Source: Desulfuromonadaceae bacterium
GTDB lineage: Bacteria > Desulfobacterota > Desulfuromonadia > Geobacterales > Pseudopelobacteraceae
NCBI GenBank assembly: GCA_028683435.1
Contig: JAQUIG010000012.1
Location: 1 to 64,000, forward strand
Direction of reading: 5' to 3'
Length of the DNA: 64,000 nt
The notes below the pieces were generated by a model, which worked only from the letters and a program-made list of their open reading frames with translations, was not told the DNA's origin and did not search any database. Of this stretch, positions 37,253-47,713 are shown piece by piece. Position numbers and translations under genes: made by a program. The first letter of the stretch is position 1. The number at the start of each line of letters is the position of its first letter.

Positions 37253-37654
37253 ATGAATCCGATTACACCGATTATAAAAGGCTTGGGTATTACATTTAAA
37301 CATATGTTCTTGAAGCCGGTGACTTTACAGTATCCAACTGAAAGACCCAGGGTAGCGGCTCGCTACCGAGGCTTGCATGGCCTGAAAGTTTCGCACGATA
37401 AAGCCAAGTGCGTGGCCTGCTATCTCTGTCCTACGGTCTGCCCTGCCAAATGCATCACTGTTGAGGCGGCCGAGGACGCTAATCATGACAAGTACGCTAC
37501 AAAATACGAGATTGACATGTTGCGCTGCATTTTTTGCGGGTACTGCGTTGAGGCCTGCCCGGTTGATGCTCTCAAAATGACCGGTGAGTTTGAGTTGGCC
37601 AACTATTCTCGCAAAGATTTTATCTACTCCAAAGAACGTCTCTTAGAAAAGTAA
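37253..37654 (+). CDS. nuoI: NADH-quinone oxidoreductase subunit I
   Basis: The 133-residue subunit has two [4Fe-4S] motifs, CVACYLCPTVCP and CIFCGYCVEACP, binding N6a and N6b just before N2. It starts with the amphipathic segment that lies on the membrane (GITFKHMFLKPVTLQYP). Length is standard. Confidence 0.97.
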   Translation: MNPITPIIKGLGITFKHMFLKPVTLQYPTERPRVAARYRGLHGLKVSHDKAKCVACYLCPTVCPAKCITVEAAEDANHDKYATKYEIDMLRCIFCGYCVEACPVDALKMTGEFELANYSRKDFIYSKERLLEK

Positions 37655-37668
37655 TAAAGGAGCAGTGC

Positions 37669-38172
37669 ATGGAAACCCTTTTCTTTCTGATCATAACGTT
37701 AGTCGCTATAGTTTCGGCGATCTTGGTGATCACCTGCAAAAATCCGATTAATAGCGCACTGTCGCTCATAATGACTTTTTTCTGTCTTGCCACTTACTAT
37801 GTCATGCTGGATGCTCCATTTATGGCTGCTGTCCAGGTTATGGTGTATGCAGGTGCGATCATGGTTCTGATGGTGTTCACTATCATGCTGCTGAATATCA
37901 GAGTTGATGCCTCGAAGAAACATTCTCATAAACTCTTCCTCGGTTCTATCATTGGCTTCTTTACCTTTTTTAATATAGCCTTTGTACTGTTCAAGAGTCA
38001 TGTTGCTATGCCAACAGGACCCTACAGCGTAGACATGATCAAACAAATTGGCCATACAGAACTGATCGGCAAAGAAATATTCACGAACTTTTTACTGCCG
38101 TTTGAAATTACATCAATATTACTTCTGGTTGCTATAGTTGGGGCGGTAATCCTGGCTAAGAAAAAAATATAA
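37669..38172 (+). CDS. nuoJ: NADH-quinone oxidoreductase subunit J
   Basis: The 167-residue subunit has five hydrophobic helices. The conserved [18 protein letters not shown] helix contains the pi-bulge region found in NuoJ. It lies 15 bases after nuoI and 14 before nuoK. Confidence 0.96.
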   Translation: METLFFLIITLVAIVSAILVITCKNPINSALSLIMTFFCLATYYVMLDAPFMAAVQVMVYAGAIMVLMVFTIMLLNIRVDASKKHSHKLFLGSIIGFFTFFNIAFVLFKSHVAMPTGPYSVDMIKQIGHTELIGKEIFTNFLLPFEITSILLLVAIVGAVILAKKKI

Positions 38173-38185
38173 GAGGGATATATTC

Positions 38186-38488
38186 ATGGAAAACCTGAAC
38201 GGCTATCTCATTGTAAGCGCAATTCTTTTCTCTATCGGAACAATTGGCGTACTGACGCGTAAGAACGCAATTGTCATTTTCATGTGCATCGAGTTAATGC
38301 TTAATGCCGTTAACCTGACTTTCGTAGCATTGTCGCGTCATCTCGGAAATCTTGATGGCCAGATATTTGTCTTTTTTATTATGACTGTTGCAGCGGCAGA
38401 AGCAGCCGTGGGTCTGGCGCTTATCATCGCGTTCTTCAACAATAAAGAAACCATTGATGTTGATGATATTAACCTGATGAAGTGGTAG
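38186..38488 (+). CDS. nuoK: NADH-quinone oxidoreductase subunit K
   Basis: The 100-residue MrpC-like subunit has three helices with buried Glu residues in [16 protein letters not shown] and [14 protein letters not shown], both of which lie in the proton path of complex I. Length matches the family. Confidence 0.97.
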   Translation: MENLNGYLIVSAILFSIGTIGVLTRKNAIVIFMCIELMLNAVNLTFVALSRHLGNLDGQIFVFFIMTVAAAEAAVGLALIIAFFNNKETIDVDDINLMKW

Positions 38489-38542
38489 TGCAGCGCTCCA
38501 CCCTTACGACAACGTTTAACGATTGCATAAAAGGAGTCTTAC

Positions 38543-40549
38543 ATGTTTGACAACGTATGGCTGATCCCGCTTTTACCGTTTATCGGTTTCTTGATCAACG
38601 GTCTTCTCGGGAAAAGAATCAAGAACGAAACTGTTATTGGAGGCATCGCCTCAGCCATGGTTTTGGGCTCGTTTATTGTTTCCTGCTTGACGCTCTTTAA
38701 TTTGCTCTCTTTGCCTGGTGAAGAACGACAGGTAGAGGTCAAAATATTCTCCTGGATTACCTCAGGCGTGTTTAACGCTGATGTCGCCTTCCTGATAGAC
38801 CCTTTATCCTGTCTGATGATTATGGTTGTTTCAGGAGTAGGCTTTCTGATTCATCTGTATTCAATAGGGTACATGCACGGAGAAGAAGGTTATTACCGCT
38901 ATTTTTCTTATCTGAATCTCTTTACCTTCTCGATGCTGCTTCTGGTCCTAGGTAACAATCTACTCCTTATGTTCGTTGGCTGGGAAGGGGTTGGTCTTTG
39001 TTCTTATCTGCTGATAGGCTATTATTTCCACAAAAAATCAGCTGCTGATGCCGGTAAAAAAGCCTTTGTTATGAACAGAATCGGTGACTTCGGTTTTCTC
39101 CTCGGCATCTTTACCCTTTTCTGGTATCTCGGCAGCAGCCATAATGTCTGGACTATCACGTTTACCGAGTTAGCCAATAATTCGCATCTGCTTCCGACCG
39201 GCGGAATTGTAACAGTCATAACTCTCTGCTTCTTTCTTGGTGCGACCGGTAAATCAGCACAGATTCCACTGTATACCTGGCTCCCTGATGCCATGGAAGG
39301 CCCAACCCCGGTATCCGCCTTGATTCATGCGGCAACCATGGTCACCGCCGGTGTCTATATGATAGCCCGTATGAACTATCTGTTCATTCGTTCTCCTGAA
39401 ACGCTGGCTGTCATTGCTGTAATCGGGGCCTGCACGGCGCTCTTTGCCGCGACAATTGGTACTGCGCAGAACGATATTAAACGCGTACTTGCATACTCAA
39501 CTGTTTCGCAGCTTGGCTATATGTTTCTTGCCATGGGGGTCGGAGCTTTTGGTGCCGGCATATTCCATCTGATGACGCACGCTTTCTTCAAGGCTTGTCT
39601 CTTCCTCGGCTCCGGTGCCGTTATCCACTCCATGCATGGGGCGCTGCACCACGCCCATTCGAATGATGACGCTCAGGATATGCGTAACATGGGTGGTCTC
39701 AGATCAAAGATGCCATTAACATTTATTACCTTCCTGCTTGCTACAATCGCGATTTCAGGTATTCCCGGCTTTTCCGGATTCTTTTCAAAAGATGAGATTC
39801 TCTGGCAGGCATTTTCCAATCCGCACCATGGCAGCTTGAACTTCCTGTTATGGGGTATGGGGGCACTCGCCGCAGGTCTGACCGCTTTCTATATGTTCCG
39901 CCTTGTATTCATGACCTTTTTCGGTGAGTGTCGTATAACTCCTAAGGCCAAAGATCATCTTCATGAGTCACCAATGATCATTGTCTTGCCATTAATAGTA
40001 CTCGCTGGTCTTTCTGTTGTCGGCGGTTTTATCGGTATCCCCAAGGTTATCGGAGACCTGTTTGGCGGGATCCCAAATTACCTTGAACATTATCTGGATC
40101 CGGTCTTCAAGCACTCTGAAGAATATATGGCACATCACGGTGCACACACCGGCATTCACAATATTGCACTTGAATGGGGTCTGATGGGAACTTCAGTGTT
40201 AATCGCCCTGATCGGTATTACGGTCGCCTATTCACTCTATGTTGCGAACAAAGGTATTCCGGCCCGCTTTGTTGCCGCATTCCCAGGATTACACCGAGCT
40301 GTTTATAATAAATGGTACATCGATGAACTGTATGACAACATAATTGTAAATCCGTGCAAAGCGTTCAGCCAGTTTCTGTGGAAAGGATTTGATGTTATTG
40401 TAATAGATGGTGCGGTTAACGGAGTTGCTAAAACGGTTATGGCTTGTAGTGGCGTATTCCGACTCATGCAATCCGGACTTATATCCAATTATGCATGGTC
40501 CATGGCCTTCGGCGTTGTTGTTATGCTGAGCTATTTTATCCTGAAATAA
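38543..40549 (+). CDS. nuoL: NADH-quinone oxidoreductase subunit L
   Basis: The 668-residue antiporter-like subunit has the proton-channel motif GWEGVGLCSYLLIG, the QIPLYTWLPDAMEGPTPVSA segment and HAATMVTAGVYMIAR. The long lateral helix and last anchor are at the C-terminus (residues ~540-668). Full length. Confidence 0.97.
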   Translation: MFDNVWLIPLLPFIGFLINGLLGKRIKNETVIGGIASAMVLGSFIVSCLTLFNLLSLPGEERQVEVKIFSWITSGVFNADVAFLIDPLSCLMIMVVSGVGFLIHLYSIGYMHGEEGYYRYFSYLNLFTFSMLLLVLGNNLLLMFVGWEGVGLCSYLLIGYYFHKKSAADAGKKAFVMNRIGDFGFLLGIFTLFWYLGSSHNVWTITFTELANNSHLLPTGGIVTVITLCFFLGATGKSAQIPLYTWLPDAMEGPTPVSALIHAATMVTAGVYMIARMNYLFIRSPETLAVIAVIGACTALFAATIGTAQNDIKRVLAYSTVSQLGYMFLAMGVGAFGAGIFHLMTHAFFKACLFLGSGAVIHSMHGALHHAHSNDDAQDMRNMGGLRSKMPLTFITFLLATIAISGIPGFSGFFSKDEILWQAFSNPHHGSLNFLLWGMGALAAGLTAFYMFRLVFMTFFGECRITPKAKDHLHESPMIIVLPLIVLAGLSVVGGFIGIPKVIGDLFGGIPNYLEHYLDPVFKHSEEYMAHHGAHTGIHNIALEWGLMGTSVLIALIGITVAYSLYVANKGIPARFVAAFPGLHRAVYNKWYIDELYDNIIVNPCKAFSQFLWKGFDVIVIDGAVNGVAKTVMACSGVFRLMQSGLISNYAWSMAFGVVVMLSYFILK

Positions 40550-40586
40550 CCAACTGTTTGTAATTTGCATAAAGGAGCACGACTAC

Positions 40587-42263
40587 ATGAGTTACATATT
40601 GAGCCTGACTACATTTCTGCCAATTCTTGGGGTACTGCTGCTTTTCTTCATCCCCAAGGAGAGCAAATCAGTACTGCGCGGCTTTACCTTCGCGGTAACG
40701 CTGGTAACCTTTCTTGCGTCGTTACTGATATTGTTTGGTTTCCAAACCAACGCAGAATTCCAGTTTGTTGAAAATGTACCCTGGATCGCAGCTGGACCAT
40801 TTGTCATGCGCTATAACATTGGTGTCGATGGCATAAGCCTCTGGCTGGTTATCCTGACTACTTTTATCATGCCGCTTTCCGTACTTTCTACCTGGAAAGC
40901 TGTTGAAGACAAGGTCAAGGAGTACATGATATGCCTTTTAATTCTTGAGACGTCATTAATCGGTGCATTTATATCCATAGATATGTTCCTGTTCTATATT
41001 TACTGGGAACTGATGCTGATCCCGATGTATTTCATGATCGGTATCTGGGGTGGCAAGAATCGTTTGTATGCCACCATGAAGTTTTTTATCTATACGATGG
41101 TCGGTTCACTCCTGATGCTCGTAGCTTTCATCTACCTGTACATGCTCGGTTCACAAGCTGGCATCCCCGACTTCAGTGTTCTGCATTTCTACAATTTGCG
41201 TATTGATCCTACCATACAGGTCTGGATGTTTATGGCTTTTGCCCTTGCTTTTGCGATCAAGGTCCCGATGTTCCCGCTTCATACCTGGTTGCCGGATGCC
41301 CATACTGAAGCCCCAACCGCCGGTTCTGTTATATTGGCCGCTATCATGCTGAAAATGGGAACATACGGCTATGTCAGGTTTGCGATGCCCCTCTTTCCTG
41401 AGGCTGCTCATCGCTTTGCGCCGCTGCTTGCTACTCTGGCTGTTATCGGTATTATCTATGCCGCCCTGGTTGCCATGGTTCAGGAAGATGTTAAGAAACT
41501 GGTTGCCTACTCTTCAGTCGCGCATCTTGGTTTTGTCATGTTGGGGCTTTTTGCCTTCAATGTCCAAGGTATGACCGGAAGTATGCTGCAGATGCTTAAT
41601 CACGGAATTTCAACTGGTGCGCTCTTCCTTATCGTCGGATTTATCTATGAACGGAGGCATACCCGCCTTATTAGTGACTTTGGAGGACTGGCGAAGCAGA
41701 TGCCTGTTTTTGCCACAATCTTCATGATAGTAACCCTTTCCTCAATTGGTGTCCCAGGAACCAACGGTTTCGTTGGCGAGTTTTTAATCCTGATTGGAGG
41801 GTATGAAAGTGAACTGCGCTGGTGGGCCGTAGTTGCAACCAGTGGTGTTATTTTCGCCGCCGTATATATGCTCTGGATGTTCCAGCGGGTCATGTTTGGT
41901 GAACTCAACAACCCTAAAAATCAGAAATTGCTTGATCTTGATGCGCGTGAGATAGCAATCATGTTGCCGCTTGTTGTACTGATCTTTGTGATGGGTGTTT
42001 ACCCGAACCCATTTATTGAAAAAATGGATCCGGCTATCCAAAAGCTGGTTGCGCATATTCGTCCCGCATCGATGAACGCAAAGATTCTTCCCGCCGCTTT
42101 GCAGTCCCTGCCGGTCGGTCATCCCGCCATGCCCGGCCATTCCGGAATGGAAGAATCAACCGCTCCTTCTGCTGCGTCCGGGCAACTGCCGGCTGGGCAC
42201 CCCGGTATACCGGCAGAAGGGCAGAGTTCAGAACCGGTCGTTAATCCGCACGAATCCAAGTAA
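40587..42263 (+). CDS. nuoM: NADH-quinone oxidoreductase subunit M with Pro/His-rich tail
   Basis: The 558-residue antiporter-like subunit has YWELMLIPMYFMIGIWGG, the FPLHTWLPDAHTEAPTAGS segment and SSVAHLGFVMLGLFAFN. The last ~55 residues are extra compared with usual NuoM (~500 residues). They hold two similar LP-x-GHP-x-x-P units and many Ser/Pro residues, and probably hang from the membrane as a flexible tail. Confidence 0.96.
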   Translation: MSYILSLTTFLPILGVLLLFFIPKESKSVLRGFTFAVTLVTFLASLLILFGFQTNAEFQFVENVPWIAAGPFVMRYNIGVDGISLWLVILTTFIMPLSVLSTWKAVEDKVKEYMICLLILETSLIGAFISIDMFLFYIYWELMLIPMYFMIGIWGGKNRLYATMKFFIYTMVGSLLMLVAFIYLYMLGSQAGIPDFSVLHFYNLRIDPTIQVWMFMAFALAFAIKVPMFPLHTWLPDAHTEAPTAGSVILAAIMLKMGTYGYVRFAMPLFPEAAHRFAPLLATLAVIGIIYAALVAMVQEDVKKLVAYSSVAHLGFVMLGLFAFNVQGMTGSMLQMLNHGISTGALFLIVGFIYERRHTRLISDFGGLAKQMPVFATIFMIVTLSSIGVPGTNGFVGEFLILIGGYESELRWWAVVATSGVIFAAVYMLWMFQRVMFGELNNPKNQKLLDLDAREIAIMLPLVVLIFVMGVYPNPFIEKMDPAIQKLVAHIRPASMNAKILPAALQSLPVGHPAMPGHSGMEESTAPSAASGQLPAGHPGIPAEGQSSEPVVNPHESK

Positions 42264-42296
42264 CTAACGAGTCAATCTGACCGGAGGAGCTTTTAG

Positions 42297-43754
42297 ATGG
42301 ACATGATTACAATACCAGCTGTCAATTTTACACCCATACTCCCGGAGATCTTTCTCTCCGTTCTAGCCATGTTTCTGTTGTTGATGAATGTTTTTTCTCC
42401 CAATGGTAAAAAAACATACCTTTCATACATCAGCTTCATCGGACTTGCAGCAGCAGCCGTCCTTGTTGGATCAGGTTGGGGTGCGCATGTTGAGAGCTTC
42501 AACGGTGCTGTCGTACTCGATAACTTTGCCACTTTCTTTAAAATAATATTCCTTCTTTCTGCCGGACTGGCTGTACTCATATCTGATCAGTACATGGAGC
42601 GTGAAGGGTGTAATCACGGCGAGCTCTACCCGATAATACTGTTTACCGTCGTCGGTATGATGCTTATGGCTTCTGGTACCGACTTGATGACGATCTTCCT
42701 CGGTCTTGAGGTTATGTCAGTTGCCTTATATGTACTTTCCGGTTTCAATCGGGCAAATCGCAAATCCAATGAAGCGGGTATTAAATATTTTCTTCTCGGC
42801 TCTTTTTCAACCGGCTTTCTACTCTACGGGATGGCACTTATTTATGGTGCTACCGGTACAACCCGTATTGCTGGAATAGCCGCTATTCTCGGTCAGATGA
42901 CTCTGCCATCAACTAATATCATGCTGGTAGCCGGAATGCTGCTCATGTTTACCGGATTTGCATTCAAGGTTGCTGCCGCTCCGTTTCATATGTGGACACC
43001 AGATGTATATGAAGGTGCACCGACACCTATGACCGCCTTTATGTCAACAGGCCCTAAAGCCGCTGCATTTGCTGCTTCTTTACGTCTTTTCCTGGTTGCT
43101 CTTCCAACTCTTCAGGTTGAATGGAGCCAACTGCTCTGGGTACTGGCTGTTCTTACGATGACTGTCGGCAATATAACGGCCTTGCGTCAGGACAACATCA
43201 AACGCATGCTCGCGTATTCATCCATTGCTCATGCCGGATATTGTCTGGTTGGTTTTGCAGCCGGTAACGGTACCGGAACATCTGCGATTCTGTTTTATAT
43301 GCTCTCGTATGCTTTTATGAACATTGGCGCTTTTGCAATTATTATTCTTGTTGCGAAGAAGGGCGAGCCGAATGGCACGGTTATGGATCTGGCCGGCTTT
43401 GGTTTTAAGCACCCGGTTCTTGCGCTGGCAATGACTATTTTCATGTTTTCTCTTGCCGGTGTTCCGCCTACAGCCGGTTTTATCGGAAAGTTCTATCTTT
43501 TTTCCGGTGCCGTTCAACAGGGTTATATCTGGTTGGCTATTCTTGGCGTACTCAATAGTGCCGCTTCGGTTTATTACTATCTGCGCGTAATTGTTTACAT
43601 GTACATGAAGGATCCAACCGAGGAGTTTGAGTGGACAAAACTCACCGCTCCTGTAGCGCTCGCTCTGGTACTGGCTGTTGCCGGTACGCTGATTCTCGGT
43701 ATAGTTCCTTCTTTTGTTCTTCAGTATGCGCAGCTGGCAGTCAGCATGCTGTAG
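42297..43754 (+). CDS. nuoN: NADH-quinone oxidoreductase subunit N
   Basis: The 485-residue antiporter-like subunit has FLGLEVMSVALYVLSGFNR, FKVAAAPFHMWTPDVYEGAP and SSIAHAGYCLVGFAAG. Fourteen helices are likely. It is the last gene of the nuo operon and is followed by a strong terminator. GGAG lies ~10 bases before the ATG. Confidence 0.97.
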   Translation: MDMITIPAVNFTPILPEIFLSVLAMFLLLMNVFSPNGKKTYLSYISFIGLAAAAVLVGSGWGAHVESFNGAVVLDNFATFFKIIFLLSAGLAVLISDQYMEREGCNHGELYPIILFTVVGMMLMASGTDLMTIFLGLEVMSVALYVLSGFNRANRKSNEAGIKYFLLGSFSTGFLLYGMALIYGATGTTRIAGIAAILGQMTLPSTNIMLVAGMLLMFTGFAFKVAAAPFHMWTPDVYEGAPTPMTAFMSTGPKAAAFAASLRLFLVALPTLQVEWSQLLWVLAVLTMTVGNITALRQDNIKRMLAYSSIAHAGYCLVGFAAGNGTGTSAILFYMLSYAFMNIGAFAIIILVAKKGEPNGTVMDLAGFGFKHPVLALAMTIFMFSLAGVPPTAGFIGKFYLFSGAVQQGYIWLAILGVLNSAASVYYYLRVIVYMYMKDPTEEFEWTKLTAPVALALVLAVAGTLILGIVPSFVLQYAQLAVSML

Positions 43755-43783
43755 ATGCTGTCTGATTGCTATACGATATAATT

Positions 43784-43818
43784 AAGGGCGGCCTCCAGTA
43801 GAGGCCGCCCTTTGTTTT
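43784..43818 (+). terminator. Intrinsic terminator after nuoN
   Basis: A 12-bp perfect GC-rich stem (43784-43795 with 43801-43812), a five-base loop and a T-rich tail make a strong terminator for the nuo operon. Confidence 0.93.
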
Positions 43819-43858
43819 CATTGGTTTTTAATAAATTATTTAGCAGAAAGGTGCATAA

Positions 43859-44722
43859 TTGGTAGCACAAGAAAGCTGGACAATCCTTAAAATACTGTCC
43901 TGGACGAAAGAGTTTCTTCTTTCAAAAGGTGTTGTCAATGCGCGTCTTGAAGCAGAATGGCTCCTTTCTGCAGTGACAGGGCTTGACCGCATCGGTCTCT
44001 ATCTGCATTTTGACAAGCCTTTGAATGCCGCTGAACTGGCGGAATACCGCGCCGTGGTTGTCCGCAGGGCAAAGCGCGAACCGCTTCAGCATATTCTTGG
44101 CAGTCAGGAGTTCTGCGGACTGGACTATGAAGTGACTGCTGATGTATTGATACCGAGACATGACACTGAACTACTGGTTTCAGAGGCACTCGCTCGGTGT
44201 CCTGATGCCAGATCGGTTCTGGACATCGGGACCGGCAGCGGATGTGTTGCCGTCTCTTTGCAGAAGCAGCTTCCGAATGCAGTTGTAACTGCCATAGATA
44301 TCTCGGATGCGGCGTTGACAGTTGCCCGCCGCAATGCTGATAAATATGGAGCATCAATAGAATTCGTACACGGTTCCCTTCTTGATCCGTTTGTCGGTCG
44401 TAAATTTGACCTGATCGTGTCGAATCCCCCGTATATCCCTACTGCTGATATTGAATCTCTTGATCAGGAAGTGCGAGATTACGATCCACATACTGCTCTG
44501 GATGGGGGTAGTGATGGTCTTACTATATATCGGTCTCTTATACCGGCATCCGTTGAGTTCCTTAATCCAGGGGGATGGCTTCTTGTTGAGATAGGGATCG
44601 GACAGGCAAAAGATGTTACCGCGTTGTTTCAGCACACTCGCAGCTATAATGAACCTATTATTGCTTATGATCCAGGCGGTATTGAGAGGGTTGTAGGTGC
44701 ACAGCAAAAGGAGAGGCAATGA
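43859..44722 (+). CDS. prmC: Peptide chain release factor glutamine methyltransferase
   Basis: The enzyme methylates the Gln of the GGQ motif in release factors RF1 and RF2. The 287-residue protein has an N-terminal helical domain, the SAM motif LDIGTGSGCVAVSL, and the catalytic SNPPYIP (NPPY). The start is TTG with AAAGGTG upstream; no ATG occurs early in the frame. The stop overlaps the next start by four bases. It often sits after prfA, but here prfA is not adjacent. Confidence 0.95.
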   Translation: MVAQESWTILKILSWTKEFLLSKGVVNARLEAEWLLSAVTGLDRIGLYLHFDKPLNAAELAEYRAVVVRRAKREPLQHILGSQEFCGLDYEVTADVLIPRHDTELLVSEALARCPDARSVLDIGTGSGCVAVSLQKQLPNAVVTAIDISDAALTVARRNADKYGASIEFVHGSLLDPFVGRKFDLIVSNPPYIPTADIESLDQEVRDYDPHTALDGGSDGLTIYRSLIPASVEFLNPGGWLLVEIGIGQAKDVTALFQHTRSYNEPIIAYDPGGIERVVGAQQKERQ

Positions 44723-45270
44723 ATATCGAAGAAGCAGGAAGGGTGCTGGCTGAAAGTGATCTGTTAGTCACAGAATCTGAAGTTGTTGCTGCTATCGCAC
44801 GACTTGCAGACGAGATGACGGCAGAGTTGAATAGTTTAAATCCTGTGCTGGTCTGCTGTATGAACGGTGGTCTTGTTTTTGCCGGGCAGTTGCTGACGAA
44901 GCTGATATTTCCGCTTCAGGTCGATTACGTGCATGCCACTCGCTACGGCCATGCAATCAATGGCGTTGCGCTTGACTGGAAGGTCAGACCGCAGACCGAT
45001 CTCCATGGCAGGACGGTTGTGCTGCTCGATGATATCCTTGACGAGGGTGTGACGTTAGCCGCCATTGCAGATTATTGCCGTCAGCAGGGAGCGAAGAAGA
45101 TAATGATGGCAGTGCTGGTTGAAAAACTTCATTTGCGCAAGGTGACTCCTGGATTGAAGGCCGACTTTACCGGTATTGAGGTTGGTGATCGCTTTCTTTT
45201 TGGATACGGCCTCGATTATAAAGGATATTGGAGAAACGCACCCTGTATTTATGCGCTAAAAGGTCATTAG
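44719..45270 (+). CDS. hpt: Hypoxanthine-guanine phosphoribosyltransferase-like protein
   Basis: The 183-residue type I phosphoribosyltransferase has the PRPP-binding motif VVLLDDILDEGVTLA and the early MNGGLVFAG loop. It most resembles the hypoxanthine-guanine salvage group, but the 6-oxopurine-binding end (GYGLDYKGYWRNAPCIY) should be compared with close relatives before the substrate is fixed. Translation is coupled to prmC by the ATGA overlap. Confidence 0.82.
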   Translation: MNIEEAGRVLAESDLLVTESEVVAAIARLADEMTAELNSLNPVLVCCMNGGLVFAGQLLTKLIFPLQVDYVHATRYGHAINGVALDWKVRPQTDLHGRTVVLLDDILDEGVTLAAIADYCRQQGAKKIMMAVLVEKLHLRKVTPGLKADFTGIEVGDRFLFGYGLDYKGYWRNAPCIYALKGH

Positions 45271-45309
45271 CCGTTGCTCGTCAATAATATCTTGCCCCCT
45301 GCGAACCTT

Positions 45310-47196
45310 TCATACACCTTGTCGAGTGGGTAGATAAACAGTATCGTTATTGTTTTTGCCGATAATCGCGTCTACCCGCGCCCCGTCCAGTGTCTCTTCC
45401 GTCTGTAGTGCCTCTGCAAGCAGATCCAGCTTGGCGCGGTTAGTATTTAAAATCTGCTCCGCCTGTCGTTCCGCTTTTTCGATAAAGTGAAGCATCTCTT
45501 GGTCGATACGCCATGCCATGGCCTCGGAGAAGCTCTTCTCCTCGGCCAGTTTCCTCCCCAGGAAGGGGTGCTCCTCACCCCGACTGAATGTCATGGCACC
45601 AACCTTTTCGCTCATTCCCCACTGACAGACCATCTTCTCCGCTAGATCGGTAACGAGTTTCAGGTCGCTCTGAGCGCCGGTAGAAACCTCACCGAAGACA
45701 AGCCGTTCCGCCACCCTGCCTCCCATGGTCACCGCCAGCCTTTTTTCCAGATAGCTCTGTGGGTAATGGTAACGGTCGTCCTCTGGGAGCTGCTGGGTGA
45801 CTCCCAACGCCATGCCTCGGGGGATAATTGTCACCTTGTGAATCGGGTCGGTGCCGGGAAGCAGTCGGGCCACAAGTGTATGCCCTGCTTCGTGGTACGC
45901 GGTGATCCGCTTCTCCTCCGGTGTGATGAACATCTTCCGCTCTCCGCCCATCAGGATCTTGTCCTTGGCCTTTTCCAGGTGATCCTGGGTGACCGCTGCA
46001 GCATCTTCCCGCGAGGCGAGGATGGCAGCCTCGTTTACGAGATTCTCGAGGTCGGCGCCGGTCATCCCCGGTGTGCCGCGGGCAACAACACCCAGATCCA
46101 CCCCGCCGGCAAGGGCAATCTTGCGCACATGAACCTGAAGAATCTTCTCGCGATCGCGCCAGTCGGGACGTTCTATCACTACGTGCCGGTCAAAGCGCCC
46201 GGGACGGAGCAGGGCCGGGTCGAGCACGTCCGGGCGGTTGGTTGCGGCCAGGACGATGACCTCCTGATGCTGGTCGAAACCATCCATCTCCGACAGCAGC
46301 TGGTTCAAAGTCTGTTCCCGTTCATCATGGCCGCCGCCGAACCCTGCACCCCGACTGCGCCCCACCGCATCGAGCTCATCGATGAAGATGATGCTGGGGG
46401 CGGCCTTCTTGGCGCTGGCGAAAAGATCCCGTACCCGGCTTGCGCCAACACCGACGAACATCTCGATGAACTGGGATGCAGAGATGCTGAAGAAGGTTAC
46501 GCCGGCCTCTCCCGCCACCGCTCGTGCCAAGAGGGTCTTACCGGTGCCGGGCGGGCCGACCAGCAGTACACCCTTTGGGACCTTGCCGCCGATTCGTTCG
46601 AACTGTTTGGGGTTGCGCAGGTAGTCAACGATCTCCTTCAGTTCCTGTTTGCTGTTTTCCATGCCCGCTACATCCTGAAAGGTTACGGAAGCCTTCTCGT
46701 GTGTCGTGTACGTGCGGGCTCCGGAGCTGGCGAAACCACCCAACATTCCACCCGGCCCCTGGTTGCGCATGGCCCGCATGCCCATCCACCAGATGCCGAT
46801 AATGATGATCCATGGTGCCATACTGATGAGAAGATTGACGAGCAAAGAGGGTTCCGTAGATATGGCAGTGACCTCCACCTTGTGCACAGTCAGGTCGGCC
46901 ATCAAAGTCTGATCAGCAATAGCCGGCATGACAGTGCTGAAGGCGCTGACTTCTCTCACCGTCGTTCTCCCTTGAACCTGTAGATTGACCTTGATCTTCG
47001 ACCGCACTTCGCCTCCGATGACTACCCCCTTGATGCTGATTTTCTTTATGTTGTCAGCCGCCAGCTCGCTGCGGAAGCGACTGTAGCTGATCTCGGCACT
47101 CTGGGCGCTCTGTTGCGCAAGGTAGGCGTAGTACGTATTAAACAAAAGCATGAACAGCATGATGATCAACATCTGTTTCCAGAAGGATTGGGACAT
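45310..47196 (-). CDS. ftsH: ATP-dependent zinc metalloprotease FtsH
   Basis: The membrane-bound AAA protease degrades unassembled or regulatory membrane proteins. The 628-residue protein has two membrane segments (~8-27 and ~120-140) around a periplasmic domain. Walker A GPPGTGKT, Walker [16 protein letters not shown], the SRH region [19 protein letters not shown] and the zinc site HEAGH are all present. The end of the protein lacks the long disordered tail of some homologues. It is monocistronic, divergent from the topoisomerase unit; a second ftsH elsewhere is possible. Confidence 0.95.
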   Translation of the reverse strand: MSQSFWKQMLIIMLFMLLFNTYYAYLAQQSAQSAEISYSRFRSELAADNIKKISIKGVVIGGEVRSKIKVNLQVQGRTTVREVSAFSTVMPAIADQTLMADLTVHKVEVTAISTEPSLLVNLLISMAPWIIIIGIWWMGMRAMRNQGPGGMLGGFASSGARTYTTHEKASVTFQDVAGMENSKQELKEIVDYLRNPKQFERIGGKVPKGVLLVGPPGTGKTLLARAVAGEAGVTFFSISASQFIEMFVGVGASRVRDLFASAKKAAPSIIFIDELDAVGRSRGAGFGGGHDEREQTLNQLLSEMDGFDQHQEVIVLAATNRPDVLDPALLRPGRFDRHVVIERPDWRDREKILQVHVRKIALAGGVDLGVVARGTPGMTGADLENLVNEAAILASREDAAAVTQDHLEKAKDKILMGGERKMFITPEEKRITAYHEAGHTLVARLLPGTDPIHKVTIIPRGMALGVTQQLPEDDRYHYPQSYLEKRLAVTMGGRVAERLVFGEVSTGAQSDLKLVTDLAEKMVCQWGMSEKVGAMTFSRGEEHPFLGRKLAEEKSFSEAMAWRIDQEMLHFIEKAERQAEQILNTNRAKLDLLAEALQTEETLDGARVDAIIGKNNNDTVYLPTRQGV

Positions 47197-47348
47197 GGCA
47201 GCGCGCCTCGCGAAAAGTTGTCTTCTGCTACAGTTTACCGTCAGCAGCGAATTTTACAAGAGGGCGTTTTATACAGGCTGAATTGGCGAACAAACAAGAT
47301 CATCCCGAAAAATAAGATGTCGCGTCTATGGCGCCTTACCGTAAGTGA

Positions 47349-47357
47349 TGGTATAAT
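47349..47357 (+). promoter_or_regulatory. Extended -10 promoter for the topoisomerase unit
   Basis: TGG followed by a perfect TATAAT (47352-47357) forms an extended -10 element about 118 bases upstream of the 71-residue gene. No good -35 is present, which is normal for this promoter type. The long leader has a weak ATCGTTTC/GAAACGAT inverted repeat. Nothing else is seen in 47197-47474. Confidence 0.45.
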
Positions 47358-47474
47358 GTCTGGCAGCTATCATCGTTTCCATCCGCGTCTTGGCCCATGC
47401 ATCGAGATTAATGCGGCATCGAAACGATCATAACCTCCCGTGGTTTTTGCGTGTCTTTAAAAAAGAGGATAAAT

Positions 47475-47690
47475 ATGACAGCCCAACTTGAAAACGATGA
47501 TTCCGATACGCTTTGCACATGTGGGGAGATGCATAAGGGACACATCTGCTGGCTCTCGCGAATGGGACTGATAATGGAAGTTCAGCATCTCAGCGACAAC
47601 CCGACGGTTTCCTGCTCGAAGTGCGGAGCAAAAGCTAACCTGCCGCATAATGTATGTTTTCCTGCCCCCCTTGATGGCTCCGCCAAATAA
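47475..47690 (+). CDS. Small cysteine-rich protein, probable zinc binder
   Basis: The 71-residue protein has the pairs CTCGEMHKGHIC (near residue 14) and CSKCGAKA (near residue 48), a likely treble-clef or ribbon zinc site, with a final Cys in HNVCFP. GAGG lies six bases before the chosen ATG. I do not recognise the family. It lies 24 bases before a type IA topoisomerase that lacks zinc fingers, so it might supply them in trans, but this is a guess. Confidence 0.62.
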   Translation: MTAQLENDDSDTLCTCGEMHKGHICWLSRMGLIMEVQHLSDNPTVSCSKCGAKANLPHNVCFPAPLDGSAK

Positions 47691-47713
47691 ACAGACAAGG
47701 CAACACTATATCC

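Noticed and set aside
45766-46983. Long plus-strand open frame (405 codons) opposite ftsH
   Set aside because: It is antisense to a well-conserved ftsH, has no family motifs and no ribosome binding site; it reflects high GC and codon bias.
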